A DNA stretch of 64,000 nt, from NCBI RefSeq assembly GCF_000312385.1, contig NZ_HE997626.1:669206-733205 (forward strand), written 5' to 3'. The notes beneath the pieces are model-generated. The model did not search any database and was not told the origin of the DNA. It saw only the letters and a list, made by a program, of their open reading frames with translations. Shown one piece after another: positions 35,588 through 43,869 of the stretch. The stretch comes from Tsukamurella sp. 1534 (GTDB lineage: Bacteria; Actinomycetota; Actinomycetes; Mycobacteriales; Mycobacteriaceae). Within the stretch, counting starts at the first letter, position 1; every line of letters starts with the position of its first letter. A program made the position numbers and the translations under genes.

Positions 35588-36045
35588 GGCCAGTTCTTCG
35601 CCTGGATGGGCACGCCGATCGCGGCCTCGGCCTCGGCCTTGCTCACATCGCGGACGTGCTGGGCGAAGGTCCACATGTGCCCGTCGAGGTCGGCGGCCCG
35701 GTAGGTGCGGTCACCGTAGAACTCGTCCTGCGGCTCCTGGACGATCTCGGCACCGGCGGCGCGGGCGCGCTCGCAATGCTCGTCCAGCCCGTCTGCCAGC
35801 TGGATGTGCAGGAACTGCGTGTTCACGCCGCCGGTGTTGGCGGGGCTGCGCGCCAGCTCCGTCCATTCGGAGCCGATCATGACACGACCTCCGCCGCAGT
35901 CCATCTCGTAGTGCCCCATGGTCGGCTGATCCGGCGGCGGATCGATCGCCATGGTGGTCTCGAACCCGAAGGCCTTCTCCAGCCACGCCAGCGCGGCCTT
36001 GGCGTCGCGGTAGATGATCGCTGCCGTCAATGTATTGCTATCCAT
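35584..36045 (-). CDS. VOC-family (glyoxalase/PhnB-like) protein
   Basis: The 153-residue protein has two betaalphabetabetabeta modules. It begins AIIYRDAKAALAWLEKAFGF and ends with DLDGHMWTFAQH, the pattern of PhnB-like/glyoxalase-resistance proteins. Its ligand is unknown. It is the first gene of a three-gene operon joined by four-base overlaps. The ATG at 36045 is preferred over a TTG nine bases upstream. Confidence 0.88.
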   Translation of the reverse strand: MDSNTLTAAIIYRDAKAALAWLEKAFGFETTMAIDPPPDQPTMGHYEMDCGGGRVMIGSEWTELARSPANTGGVNTQFLHIQLADGLDEHCERARAAGAEIVQEPQDEFYGDRTYRAADLDGHMWTFAQHVRDVSKAEAEAAIGVPIQAKNWP

Positions 36046-36057
36046 ACTTCGCAATTG

Positions 36058-36073
36058 TTTCCTTAATCGGAAA
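36058..36073. promoter_or_regulatory. Candidate ArsR operator
   Basis: TTTCC and GGAAA arms flank TTAATC, 13-28 bases upstream of the VOC start and about 56 bases before the divergent DUF3995-like gene. The AT-rich centre differs from the surrounding GC-rich sequence. Binding by the operon's own ArsR protein is inferred. Confidence 0.45.
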
Positions 36074-36128
36074 TCATGTCAAGAGGTCAGCACCGCGGGC
36101 GGTACGGTCGGTAGCGAAGGAAAGGACT

Positions 36129-36590
36129 ATGCCGGAGGGAACGATGCGCGCGAGGACGTGTTTCGTCGCCGCCGCGGTGTTCGGCGGGCTCCACGCGGCG
36201 TCCAGCATCTACTGGGGGCTCGGCGGTGACGCGCTACTCGACACCGTGGGGGCGACGGCCGATCAGTTCGAGGGCCGCCGCTGGATGCTCGCCGTGATCG
36301 GCGGCGGCAAGGCGGTGGCCGCTATCGCGCCGCTCGCACTGTTCCTGCGCGGGGACGCCGGCCGTGCATTGCGCGGCGCGATGTGGGCCGGCGCGGCCGT
36401 GCTCACGTTCTGGGGTGCGGCGAACACCGTCACCTCCGCGCTTCTCGCCGCAGGCGTGCTCCCCCGGCCCGAATCCTATGACCGCACGGCGACTCTCGGC
36501 CACGCACTGCTGTGGGATCCGCTGTTCCTGGCGTGGGGACTCGCGCTCGCCACCGGGCTGTGGGCGTCTCGGCACCGGGAGTCGCCGTGA
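36129..36590 (+). CDS. DUF3995-like four-helix membrane protein
   Basis: The 153-residue protein has four hydrophobic helices and a small charged loop (GRRWM) after the first. It matches the DUF3995 pattern (GGLHAASSIYWGLGG near the start). Function is unknown. The ATG at 36129 has GGAAAGG nearby. It is followed with a one-base overlap by a second membrane-protein gene, so both are likely expressed together. Confidence 0.72.
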   Translation: MPEGTMRARTCFVAAAVFGGLHAASSIYWGLGGDALLDTVGATADQFEGRRWMLAVIGGGKAVAAIAPLALFLRGDAGRALRGAMWAGAAVLTFWGAANTVTSALLAAGVLPRPESYDRTATLGHALLWDPLFLAWGLALATGLWASRHRESP

Positions 36591-37114
36591 TGCGCCGCAC
36601 GCTGTCGCCCGTCCTCTGCACGGTCACCGCGGTCGCGTTCGTCGCGGGCGTCGGATGGGGCCTGTGGGAGTTCCTCACCGTCGCACCCGGCACACCGATC
36701 AAGGCCCACGTCCCCGGCACCGACGCCTGGGGAGTGCACGTCGTGCTCACGGCGGCCGCAGCCGCGTGGGTCGCCCTGGGTGCGCGGGCGAAGCGGACCG
36801 GAACCATGCCGTGGCTGGTCCCACCGAATCCCGTCGGTCGGCGGTTCGCAGCGCAGTGGTCCGCGCTCGCGCCGCTCACGCCGAGCACGTTCCTGCGCGG
36901 CATCGCCGCAGCCCTCCTCGGATTCGTTCTCCTCTACAGCGTCTGGCGCGGTGGAGCACAGATCACCGGCGCACTGGACCCGCGGTGGACGGTGAACGCG
37001 TGGGGCGGCCCCGGGTACCTCGGGGCCCTGTACTGCCACTACCTGGACCTCGCGCTGCAGATCGGCGTCGCGATGCTCCTCCTCCGCTGGATCCTCCCGA
37101 CTCCCCGGCGATGA
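36590..37114 (+). CDS. Four-helix membrane protein, unknown function
   Basis: The 174-residue protein has about four membrane helices, with a loop of about 40 residues between helices 2 and 3. No family is recognised. Its ATG overlaps the last base of the upstream stop (TGATG); a GTG at 36587 would give a GTGA overlap. It converges with the YbfB-like MFS gene three bases away. Confidence 0.65.
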   Translation: MRRTLSPVLCTVTAVAFVAGVGWGLWEFLTVAPGTPIKAHVPGTDAWGVHVVLTAAAAAWVALGARAKRTGTMPWLVPPNPVGRRFAAQWSALAPLTPSTFLRGIAAALLGFVLLYSVWRGGAQITGALDPRWTVNAWGGPGYLGALYCHYLDLALQIGVAMLLLRWILPTPRR

Positions 37115-37117
37115 CGC

Positions 37118-38236
37118 TCAGACCGGGCCGGTCACCGGTGCCGGCCTCGCCCGGCCGGCGACCGCGGCGAGGACCGCGGAGACCACCAACACGCCGCCGG
37201 CGGTGAGGAAGGCCGCGTCGTAGCCGTCGCCGAGCATCGGGGCCACCACCAGCGGACCCAGGATCTGACCGATGCCGTACGCGGCCGTGAGCACGGCGGC
37301 GGAGCGCGGGATCCCGATGTCGGCGCCCGCCTCCATGGACAGCATGACCGCGCCGATGAACGTCCCGCCGAACAGCACCGCAGACACCGCCGCCGCGGCC
37401 GCACCGTGCACCAGGGCCGGCAGCACTGCGGAGACCACCTGCAGCAGGAGGGCGATCACCAGCAGCGCCTCCGCGGACCGGTAGCGACGCAATCGGGCCC
37501 AGATCATCGGCGATGCGGCGGCGGCCAGGCCGACGATCACCCACGCCGCGGGGCCCTCCCAGGACCGCCCGCCGGTGGCGACGGCCGCGACGAGGAAGGT
37601 CCCGAGCACGATGTACCCGAGTCCCTCGAGGAAGTAGCTCAGCCCGAGCGACCACCCCGCGACCCCCGCGCGGGGCGCACCGTCGGACGTGGCGGGCGCA
37701 CGCGAGGCGCCCGGCGGGACACCCCACGCGAACCAGCCGAACGCCGCGGTGAGCAGCGCCGAGAGCCACCAGAGCGAGCGCCAGTCGACGACCTCCCCCA
37801 GGCCCACGACGAGGACGCCCGAAACGGCGATCCCCACCCCGACGCCCGCGAAAGCGATTCCCGCCGAGGCGGTCCCGGCCACCGCGCCGGCGCAGTAGAC
37901 GAACACGACGGCGCTCGCGACGCCCGCGATCAGCCGCACCGCCGACCACCACGGGACGTTCACCGCCAGCACCATGGCCACCTCGCTCGCCACCAGGGCG
38001 ACGAGCGAGGCCCGCAGCATCAGCGGGCTGCGCGCGAACCGGGGCCAGATCGCGAGCGCGACCGCGCCCAGGAAGTAGCCGAGGTAGTTGAAGGTGGCGA
38101 CGACGGCCGTGGACTGCGGCGAGGCGCCGGTCTGCGCCTCCATGAGGGGCAGGATCGGCGTGTAGACGAAACGTCCGAGACCCATCGCCGCCGCGAGTCC
38201 TGCGAGAGCACCGAAACCGATCCGCCGCGCATTCAC
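37118..38236 (-). CDS. YbfB/YjiJ-family MFS transporter
   Basis: The 372-residue protein has about eleven or twelve hydrophobic helices and the family's N-terminal segment GLGRFVYTPILPLM. Its substrate is unknown. The start is the GTG at 38236. It lies 9 bases after another MFS gene on the same strand, and both may be transcribed from the promoter near 39630. Confidence 0.86.
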   Translation of the reverse strand: MNARRIGFGALAGLAAAMGLGRFVYTPILPLMEAQTGASPQSTAVVATFNYLGYFLGAVALAIWPRFARSPLMLRASLVALVASEVAMVLAVNVPWWSAVRLIAGVASAVVFVYCAGAVAGTASAGIAFAGVGVGIAVSGVLVVGLGEVVDWRSLWWLSALLTAAFGWFAWGVPPGASRAPATSDGAPRAGVAGWSLGLSYFLEGLGYIVLGTFLVAAVATGGRSWEGPAAWVIVGLAAAASPMIWARLRRYRSAEALLVIALLLQVVSAVLPALVHGAAAAAVSAVLFGGTFIGAVMLSMEAGADIGIPRSAAVLTAAYGIGQILGPLVVAPMLGDGYDAAFLTAGGVLVVSAVLAAVAGRARPAPVTGPV

Positions 38237-38245
38237 TACGCCATT

Positions 38246-39628
38246 CTAACGAGCGGTCGATCCCTGCCTCGCGGGCAGGAGCAGTGCTGTCGCGAAAGCG
38301 GCGGCCACGAGCCCGGCGCTCGCCAGGAGCGCGCCTCGGTAGCCGGGGAGGACGGCGGCACCGTCGTTCAGCGCGGCGGAGACGGTGACCAGGATAGCGA
38401 GCCCCAGAGCGCCGCCCACCTGGCGGAACGTGTTGAGCACGCCCGAGACCATGCCCGTTTCCGAGGGCGCCACGGCGGCGGTCGCGACGTTCGGAAGTGG
38501 CAGGAAGACCATGCCGATGCCCACCGAGGTCACCAATGACGGGATCAGCACCGCGGTGAAGAAGTCGCCATCGGCCGGGAGCGGGGCGAACAGCAGGAAT
38601 CCGACGGTGGCGACCGCCGCGCCGATCGCCACCACCCTGCGGGCGCCGACCTTCGGCACGAGGCGCGTCGCGACCTGCACTGCCACCACGATGCCGAAGG
38701 AGAAGGGCAGGAACATCAGCCCGGTCTTGGTGGCCGAATATCCCAACCCCATCTGCAGATACAGCGAGACGAAGTAGAAGGCACCGAACTGGCCGGCGAC
38801 CACGAACGCGAACACGAGGCACGGCACCAGCACTTCGCGCCGGCGCAGCACACCGAAGTCGACCAGCGGCACCGTCGTTCGCCGTTCGACCGCCACGAAG
38901 GCCGCCAGCAGCACCGCGGCCACGACGAACCACCCGATCGTGCGGGCACTGCCCCAGCCGTTGTCGGTCGCTGCGACGATGCCGTACGCGAGCACCGTCA
39001 GCCCCGCGGTGGCGAGCACCCCGCCCGCCCAGTCGGTGCGGCGGTCCGCTCCCAGTACGGGGCCGGGAGCAGCGCAGGTGAGTGCCAGGCCGAGCGCGGA
39101 GACCACCGCGCCGCAGGCGATGACGGTGCGCCAGCCGAAGGCGTCCGTGAGGACGCCCGAGAGCACCACACCCACGGCACCGCCCACGGAGGCTCCGATC
39201 GCGATGGCGGCGAACCCCTTCGCGCGGTGCGCGGGATCGCGGAAGGTGAGGGCCACCGACGTGATCGCGGCGGGAGCGATCGCCGCGGCGCCGATTCCCT
39301 GCAGGACACGCACCACGATGACCTGCCAGGGCTCCTGACACAGGTACGCCCCCAGGGACGCGACGGTGAACAGGGCGAAACCGAAGCGGAGCAGCGCGCG
39401 CGGGCCGTACCGATCGGAGAGCCGGCCCGCTAAGAGGAGCAGCCCGCCGAAGACGATCGCGTAGGCGTTGACGACCCAGGACAGGCCCTGCGGAGTGAAG
39501 TGGACGTCGTCGCGGATCGCCCGCAGCGCGACGTTGGTGACGGAGGCGTCGAAGGCGACGAGGAACTGGGACAGACCGGCGAGGAGGAGTGCGGAGCGCA
39601 CGGCAACTTTTTGTGTATCGAGTAACAT
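38246..39628 (-). CDS. DHA2-type MFS efflux transporter
   Basis: The 460-residue protein has about 14 hydrophobic helices, with motif C in helix 5 (GASVGGAVGVVLSGVL), the pattern of proton-coupled multidrug exporters. It begins with FVAFDASVTNVALRAI, common to EmrB/QacA-like proteins. It diverges from a TetR gene, the usual local repressor arrangement. An IdeR-like sequence lies between them, which could tie the exporter to iron. Confidence 0.88.
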   Translation of the reverse strand: MLLDTQKVAVRSALLLAGLSQFLVAFDASVTNVALRAIRDDVHFTPQGLSWVVNAYAIVFGGLLLLAGRLSDRYGPRALLRFGFALFTVASLGAYLCQEPWQVIVVRVLQGIGAAAIAPAAITSVALTFRDPAHRAKGFAAIAIGASVGGAVGVVLSGVLTDAFGWRTVIACGAVVSALGLALTCAAPGPVLGADRRTDWAGGVLATAGLTVLAYGIVAATDNGWGSARTIGWFVVAAVLLAAFVAVERRTTVPLVDFGVLRRREVLVPCLVFAFVVAGQFGAFYFVSLYLQMGLGYSATKTGLMFLPFSFGIVVAVQVATRLVPKVGARRVVAIGAAVATVGFLLFAPLPADGDFFTAVLIPSLVTSVGIGMVFLPLPNVATAAVAPSETGMVSGVLNTFRQVGGALGLAILVTVSAALNDGAAVLPGYRGALLASAGLVAAAFATALLLPARQGSTAR

Positions 39629-39634
39629 AATTTC

Positions 39635-39653
39635 GAAGGGTAGCCTTAGTTGC
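39635..39653. promoter_or_regulatory. Weak IdeR-like box in the TetR/MFS divergent region
   Basis: The core TAGCCTTA and the preceding AAGGG match the IdeR consensus at 13 of 19 positions by my count; the right arm is poor. It lies 7 bases before the MFS start. Treat it as a weak candidate. Confidence 0.25.
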
Positions 39654-39688
39654 GAGCGACCACAAGATCCCTCCGACAGAATGGGGGG

Positions 39689-40354
39689 ATGCGTCAGATC
39701 ACGCCGCGCCGCGGCCGCCCGCCCAGCATCACGCGGGAACGGATCGTCGAGCGGGCTCTGGTCCGGCTCGACGAGGTCGGCGTCGACGGGCTCACCATGA
39801 AGGATCTCGCCGGCGACGTGGGCGTGACCACGATGGCCCTGTACCGGCACGTGGACGACAAGGAGAACCTGCTCGCACTGGCGCTCGACGCGATCGCGGA
39901 GCCCTTCGCGGCGGTCGTCTTCCCCGACGACCCGTACGCGTGCATCCGGGTGGCGATGACCATGCTCTACGAGACGCTCACAGCGCACCCGTGGGTGCCG
40001 GAGGCACTCATCCGGCCGCAGCGGATCGGCCGCGGCGCACTCCTGCTCACCGACGCCGTGATGGGCGCGGCGCACGAGCTGACCGGCGACCGTGCGGCCG
40101 CGCTCGCGGCCTACCGCGCACTGTGGAGCCTCACGCTCGGCAGCGTCCTGTCCCACCTACGGCAGCGCGCGGAGGGCACTCCGCTCACGCACGAGCGGAT
40201 GGACGAATTGGTCGGAACGATGCCCGGGGAAGCGGTCCCGAACCTGCGCGCGAGCGCGGACCTCGACGCGCGGCCGGCGACGGTGGACGACTTCGCCGTG
40301 AGCCTCGCGGCGCTGATGAGGGGCCTGTTCGCGCCCGAGGCGGGTGACCGCTAG
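39689..40354 (+). CDS. TetR-family regulator (TetR_C-type)
   Basis: The 221-residue protein has a TetR HTH ([28 protein letters not shown]) and a C-terminal domain of the TetR_C1 drug-repressor type. It probably represses the divergent DHA2 exporter. The ATG at 39689 was chosen because the conserved [12 protein letters not shown] begins directly after it. Its stop overlaps the nagB stop by four bases tail to tail. Confidence 0.88.
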   Translation: MRQITPRRGRPPSITRERIVERALVRLDEVGVDGLTMKDLAGDVGVTTMALYRHVDDKENLLALALDAIAEPFAAVVFPDDPYACIRVAMTMLYETLTAHPWVPEALIRPQRIGRGALLLTDAVMGAAHELTGDRAAALAAYRALWSLTLGSVLSHLRQRAEGTPLTHERMDELVGTMPGEAVPNLRASADLDARPATVDDFAVSLAALMRGLFAPEAGDR

Positions 40355-41130
40355 AAGGCCTGGTTCTCAGGCTTGTTGGCGAGCACGTGCACGTAGTAGT
40401 CGCGCAGGCGCAGCTTGGACGCGGCGGCTTCGTCGATCACGACGGTCACGTGCGGGTGGAACTGCAGAACGGATGCCGGGTTCACCGCGGCCACGGGCCC
40501 CTCGACGGTGGCGGCGATCGCCTCGGCCTTGCCCTCGCCCGTCGCGAGGAGAAGCAGGTGCTCCGCCTCCGAGATGGTGCCGAGCCCCTGCGTGAGCACG
40601 TGGATCGGCACCTCGTCGATCGAGGAGAAGAAGCGCGCGTTGTCCTCGCGGGTCTGCGTGGTGAGCGTCTTGATCCGGGTGCGCGACGCGAGCGAGGAGA
40701 CGGGCTCGTTGAAGCCGATGTGCCCGTCGGTGCCGATGCCCAGGAGCTGCACGTCCACGCCGCCGGCGGCCTTGATCGCGTCCTCGTAGCGCCTCGCCTC
40801 GGCCGCGATGTCGGCCGCCGTGCCGTCGGGCCCCTCGACCTTGGCGTCGGGGATGTCGATGTGCGAGGTGAACTCCTTGCGGATCACCTCGCGGTAGCTC
40901 TCGGGGTGCCCCGTGGGCAGCCCGACGTACTCGTCGAGGTTGAACGAGACGCAGTCGGCGAAGCTGAGCCCCTCCTCGGTGTGGCGGCGGATCAGCTCCT
41001 GATAGGTGGCCAGGGGCGTGGACCCCGTGGCCAGGCCCAGCACGGCCGGGCCACGGCGCACGTGGTCGGCCACGATGTCGGCGGCGGTGGAGGCGACGTC
41101 GGCGGGCGTAGGGCGGATCACGATTTCCAT
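40351..41130 (-). CDS. nagB: Glucosamine-6-phosphate deaminase
   Basis: The 259-residue enzyme converts glucosamine-6-phosphate to fructose-6-phosphate and ammonia. It has the GLATGSTP phosphate loop, NLDEYVGL, and the [14 protein letters not shown] active-site segment. No nagA or PTS genes are adjacent. A DasR-type dre site about 49 bases upstream suggests control by the GntR-family regulator of aminosugar use. Confidence 0.96.
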   Translation of the reverse strand: MEIVIRPTPADVASTAADIVADHVRRGPAVLGLATGSTPLATYQELIRRHTEEGLSFADCVSFNLDEYVGLPTGHPESYREVIRKEFTSHIDIPDAKVEGPDGTAADIAAEARRYEDAIKAAGGVDVQLLGIGTDGHIGFNEPVSSLASRTRIKTLTTQTREDNARFFSSIDEVPIHVLTQGLGTISEAEHLLLLATGEGKAEAIAATVEGPVAAVNPASVLQFHPHVTVVIDEAAASKLRLRDYYVHVLANKPENQAF

Positions 41131-41178
41131 GGGCCCATCGTAGAGCCCCTCGGGCCGCTATACCCGCAGTTCGCGATA

Positions 41179-41194
41179 ACTGGTCATAACCAGA
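41179..41194. promoter_or_regulatory. DasR-like dre site upstream of nagB
   Basis: ACTGGTCATAACCAGA matches the dre consensus (ACTGGTCTAGACCACT, with variable outer bases) at 12 of 16 positions, with perfect CTGGT/ACCAG arms. DasR represses nagB and related genes in actinobacteria and is released by glucosamine-6-phosphate. It sits upstream of nagB and just past the stop of the neighbouring membrane protein. Confidence 0.7.
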
Positions 41195-41197
41195 TTC

Positions 41198-41854
41198 TCA
41201 GCGCGCGCGGCGCACCAGGGTGACGATGATCAGCACGATCCCGACGGCGAGGAAGACCAGGCCGAACGCGATCGACCCCAGGATGCCGCCCACCAGCAGC
41301 CCCGCGTCGGGCATCTCGGCGACGCGGACCCGATCCTCGGCGGAGACCGCGTCCGCACAGGTCACCACGATGCGGCCGTCACCGGAGTCGAACGTCCGGG
41401 TCGCCGTCCATTCGTTCACCGTGACGCTGCTGTTCTCCATCCATTCGACCGGCACCTGCGCTCCGCTCGAATCGGTCACTGAACACGGGATCGGCCCCGT
41501 CCGATCCACGGTGAAGAGGCCGATGCGCGAGTTCGACGGGACCGTGAGTTCATGCGGGGCCCGGTCCGCAGGCACGTACTGGGCCTCCGCACCGAATTGG
41601 GGGACCACGATGGTGAGCAGAACCACGATCGGCACCACGATGGCGACGACCACCGCTGCGACACCGAACCACACCCCTCTCAACCCCGGGCGCGGTTTCG
41701 GAGCGAGATACCCTGGCGGCGGTACGGGAACCCCTTGCGCCCCGAGGAATACGGGACCTCCAGGCTGGGTCGTGCCGTGCGCGCCGGGGCCGCCTCCGGG
41801 CTCCTGCGGTGGCATCCCTTGCATCGAATGTCCCATATCTGCACGATAATGCAT
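41198..41854 (-). CDS. Membrane protein with Pro/Gly-rich N terminus and extracytoplasmic domain
   Basis: The 218-residue protein has a proline/glycine-rich N-terminal region (about 1-60), a membrane helix, an extracytoplasmic domain of about 95 residues with two cysteines (PCSVTD and VVTCAD) that may pair, and a second helix at the C terminus. No family is recognised. The ATG at 41854 is used; an ATG six codons later is equally possible. Confidence 0.68.
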   Translation of the reverse strand: MHYRADMGHSMQGMPPQEPGGGPGAHGTTQPGGPVFLGAQGVPVPPPGYLAPKPRPGLRGVWFGVAAVVVAIVVPIVVLLTIVVPQFGAEAQYVPADRAPHELTVPSNSRIGLFTVDRTGPIPCSVTDSSGAQVPVEWMENSSVTVNEWTATRTFDSGDGRIVVTCADAVSAEDRVRVAEMPDAGLLVGGILGSIAFGLVFLAVGIVLIIVTLVRRAR

Positions 41855-41891
41855 TTCCACCGACGTGACGCTCGACGCAATCGGTTGCTGA

Positions 41892-41906
41892 GGTTGTATT
41901 CTACAA
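41892..41906. promoter_or_regulatory. 15-base palindrome before an MFS gene
   Basis: GTTGTA-TTC-TACAAC is a perfect palindrome with a three-base centre, 15 bases before the MFS start. This is where a repressor would block the promoter. No regulator gene is adjacent, so the cognate protein (TetR-, MarR- or PadR-type) is unknown. Confidence 0.6.
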
Positions 41907-41921
41907 CTACGGTTTGGACCC

Positions 41922-43406
41922 ATGACAGACAACCTCCGCAGGAACCGCCCCGCGGACGGCCTCCTCATCGCCGTCCTGTGTCTCGGCGGCCTCCTCGCCG
42001 CACTCATGCAATCGCTGGTGGTGCCGATCGTCGGGCAGCTCCCCGACCTCCTGAACACCAGCACCGACAACGCCTCCTGGGTGGTCACCTCCACCCTGCT
42101 CGCCTCCTCGGTCGCGATGCCCATCGCCGGCCGGCTCGGCGACATGTACGGCAAGCGCCTCGTGCTGCTCACCAGCCTGCTCAGCCTCATCGGCGGCTCA
42201 CTGATCTGCGCGCTCTCGCACACGCTGCTGCTCACCGTGGTGGGCCGCTCGTTCCAGGGCTTCGCGATGGGCCTCGTCCCCGTGGGTATCTCGCTCATGC
42301 GCGACGAACTGCACGCACGCAAGATCCCCGGCGCCGTCGCGCTCATGTCCGCCATGCTCGGCGTGGGCGGCGCGATCGGAATCCCGTTCGGCGCCTACAT
42401 CTCCGAGCACTTCGACTACCACACGCTGTTCTGGTTCTCGCTCGCCCTCGGCGTCGTCACCCTCGGCCTCGTGTACGTCGTGGTCCCCGAATCCCCCAAC
42501 CTGCACCCCGGCGAGTTCGACGTGGTCGGCACGCTCGGCCTCTCGGTGGGCCTGGTCAGCGTCCTGCTCTCGATCACCAAGGGGCAGTCGTGGGGTTGGG
42601 GCTCCGCAGCCACCATCGGCTGTGCCGCCGGCGGCGTCCTCGTCCTCATCGCCTGGGGATTCTGGGAGATCCGCACCCGGGAACCGCTGGTGGACCTGCG
42701 CATCTCGTCGCGCCGGCCGATCCTGCTGACCAACATCGCGTCGATCATGGTGGGCTTCGCCATGTTCTCGCTCATGCTGACCATGCCGCAGATGCTGCAG
42801 ATCCCCGAGGTCACCGGGTTCGGGCTGGGCCGGACGATGCTCGACGCCGGCCTGTGGATGGTGCCCGGCGGCCTGGTGATGATGGCGCTCTCCCCCATCT
42901 CGGCGCTACTGACCAAGCGGATCGGGGCGCGCCTGACCCTGGCGATCGGCGCCGCGATGTCGGCGGCCGGCTACTTCGCGCTGCTCGGCCTCACCGATGC
43001 CACGTGGAAGATGTCGATCGGCTCGATTATCGTGTTCGGCGGTGTGGGCGTGGCCTATTCGGCGATGCCCGCGCTCATCATGGCGAACGTCCCGGATACC
43101 GAGTCCGCCGCGGCCAACGGCCTGAACTCACTCATGCGGTCCGTGGGCACGGCGATCGCCTCGGCCGTGATGGCCACGATCCTCACCCGCTACACGCTCA
43201 CCCTGCTGGCGGGCACCCCGCACGAGACGGTGCTGCCGTCGGAGGACGCGTTCACCACCGGATTCGTCATCGCAGGCGTGGTCGCCGCCGTCGCCGCCGT
43301 TGTGGCGCTGATGATCCCGCGCACCCGAGCGGTGCCCGAGCGGGAGCAGGAGCCTACTTCTCCGGCAGATCGGGAAAATCGGGAAGCAGGTGCTCGAACG
43401 GCTTGA
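41922..43406 (+). CDS. EmrB/QacA-type MFS transporter
   Basis: The 494-residue protein has about 14 hydrophobic helices and the signature GRLGDMYGKR between helices 2 and 3, plus motif C in helix 5 (GVGGAIGIPFGAYISEHF). It is likely a drug or metabolite exporter. Its last 53 bases overlap the convergent ybjN-like gene; the final 25 residues are polar and not part of the membrane domain. Confidence 0.88.
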   Translation: MTDNLRRNRPADGLLIAVLCLGGLLAALMQSLVVPIVGQLPDLLNTSTDNASWVVTSTLLASSVAMPIAGRLGDMYGKRLVLLTSLLSLIGGSLICALSHTLLLTVVGRSFQGFAMGLVPVGISLMRDELHARKIPGAVALMSAMLGVGGAIGIPFGAYISEHFDYHTLFWFSLALGVVTLGLVYVVVPESPNLHPGEFDVVGTLGLSVGLVSVLLSITKGQSWGWGSAATIGCAAGGVLVLIAWGFWEIRTREPLVDLRISSRRPILLTNIASIMVGFAMFSLMLTMPQMLQIPEVTGFGLGRTMLDAGLWMVPGGLVMMALSPISALLTKRIGARLTLAIGAAMSAAGYFALLGLTDATWKMSIGSIIVFGGVGVAYSAMPALIMANVPDTESAAANGLNSLMRSVGTAIASAVMATILTRYTLTLLAGTPHETVLPSEDAFTTGFVIAGVVAAVAAVVALMIPRTRAVPEREQEPTSPADRENREAGARTA

Positions 43407-43869
43407 GGTTCCACAGCGGTTCGCCGCGGGAGAGGCGCCAGTCGTACTCGCGACGGATCGCTGTGGAGAACCCCAGTTCGAGCAGGGTGTTGAAGTCGCC
43501 GTCCGCGGCCTCGAGGACCTGCCCCAGCACGCGGTCCAGCTCGTCCTCGGTGAACTCGCTGAACCTGCCCGTGAGGTAGATGTCCCCCGTGCGATCGATC
43601 GTGTACGCCACGCCGTACAGACGACGGTTGCGCCGCAACAGGTATCGATAGACACCCTCGAAGTTCTCGTCGGGGTGGCGGCACACGAAGGCCTCCACCC
43701 GCGCGCCGTGCGCGCCCAGCGTGAGCATCGTGGTGGTCTTGAGCTTCTTCTCGCCCGGGAGCTCGATGATGAAGTGCGCGAGATCCTTCCCGGTCTCCTC
43801 CTTGCGAGTGAAGTCCAGTTCGCGCTCCGTGAGCGCAGCCTCCACCTGCTCCGGGGTCATATCGCTCAT
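43354..43869 (-). CDS. YbjN-domain protein downstream of mshA
   Basis: The 171-residue protein has the YbjN-type fold ([31 protein letters not shown]), related to type III secretion chaperone-like proteins. It matches Rv0487, the conserved neighbour of mshA. Its role is unknown. The ATG overlaps the mshA stop by four bases (ATGA), so the two are translationally coupled; an ATG three codons later is also possible. Confidence 0.85.
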   Translation of the reverse strand: MSDMTPEQVEAALTERELDFTRKEETGKDLAHFIIELPGEKKLKTTTMLTLGAHGARVEAFVCRHPDENFEGVYRYLLRRNRRLYGVAYTIDRTGDIYLTGRFSEFTEDELDRVLGQVLEAADGDFNTLLELGFSTAIRREYDWRLSRGEPLWNLKPFEHLLPDFPDLPEK

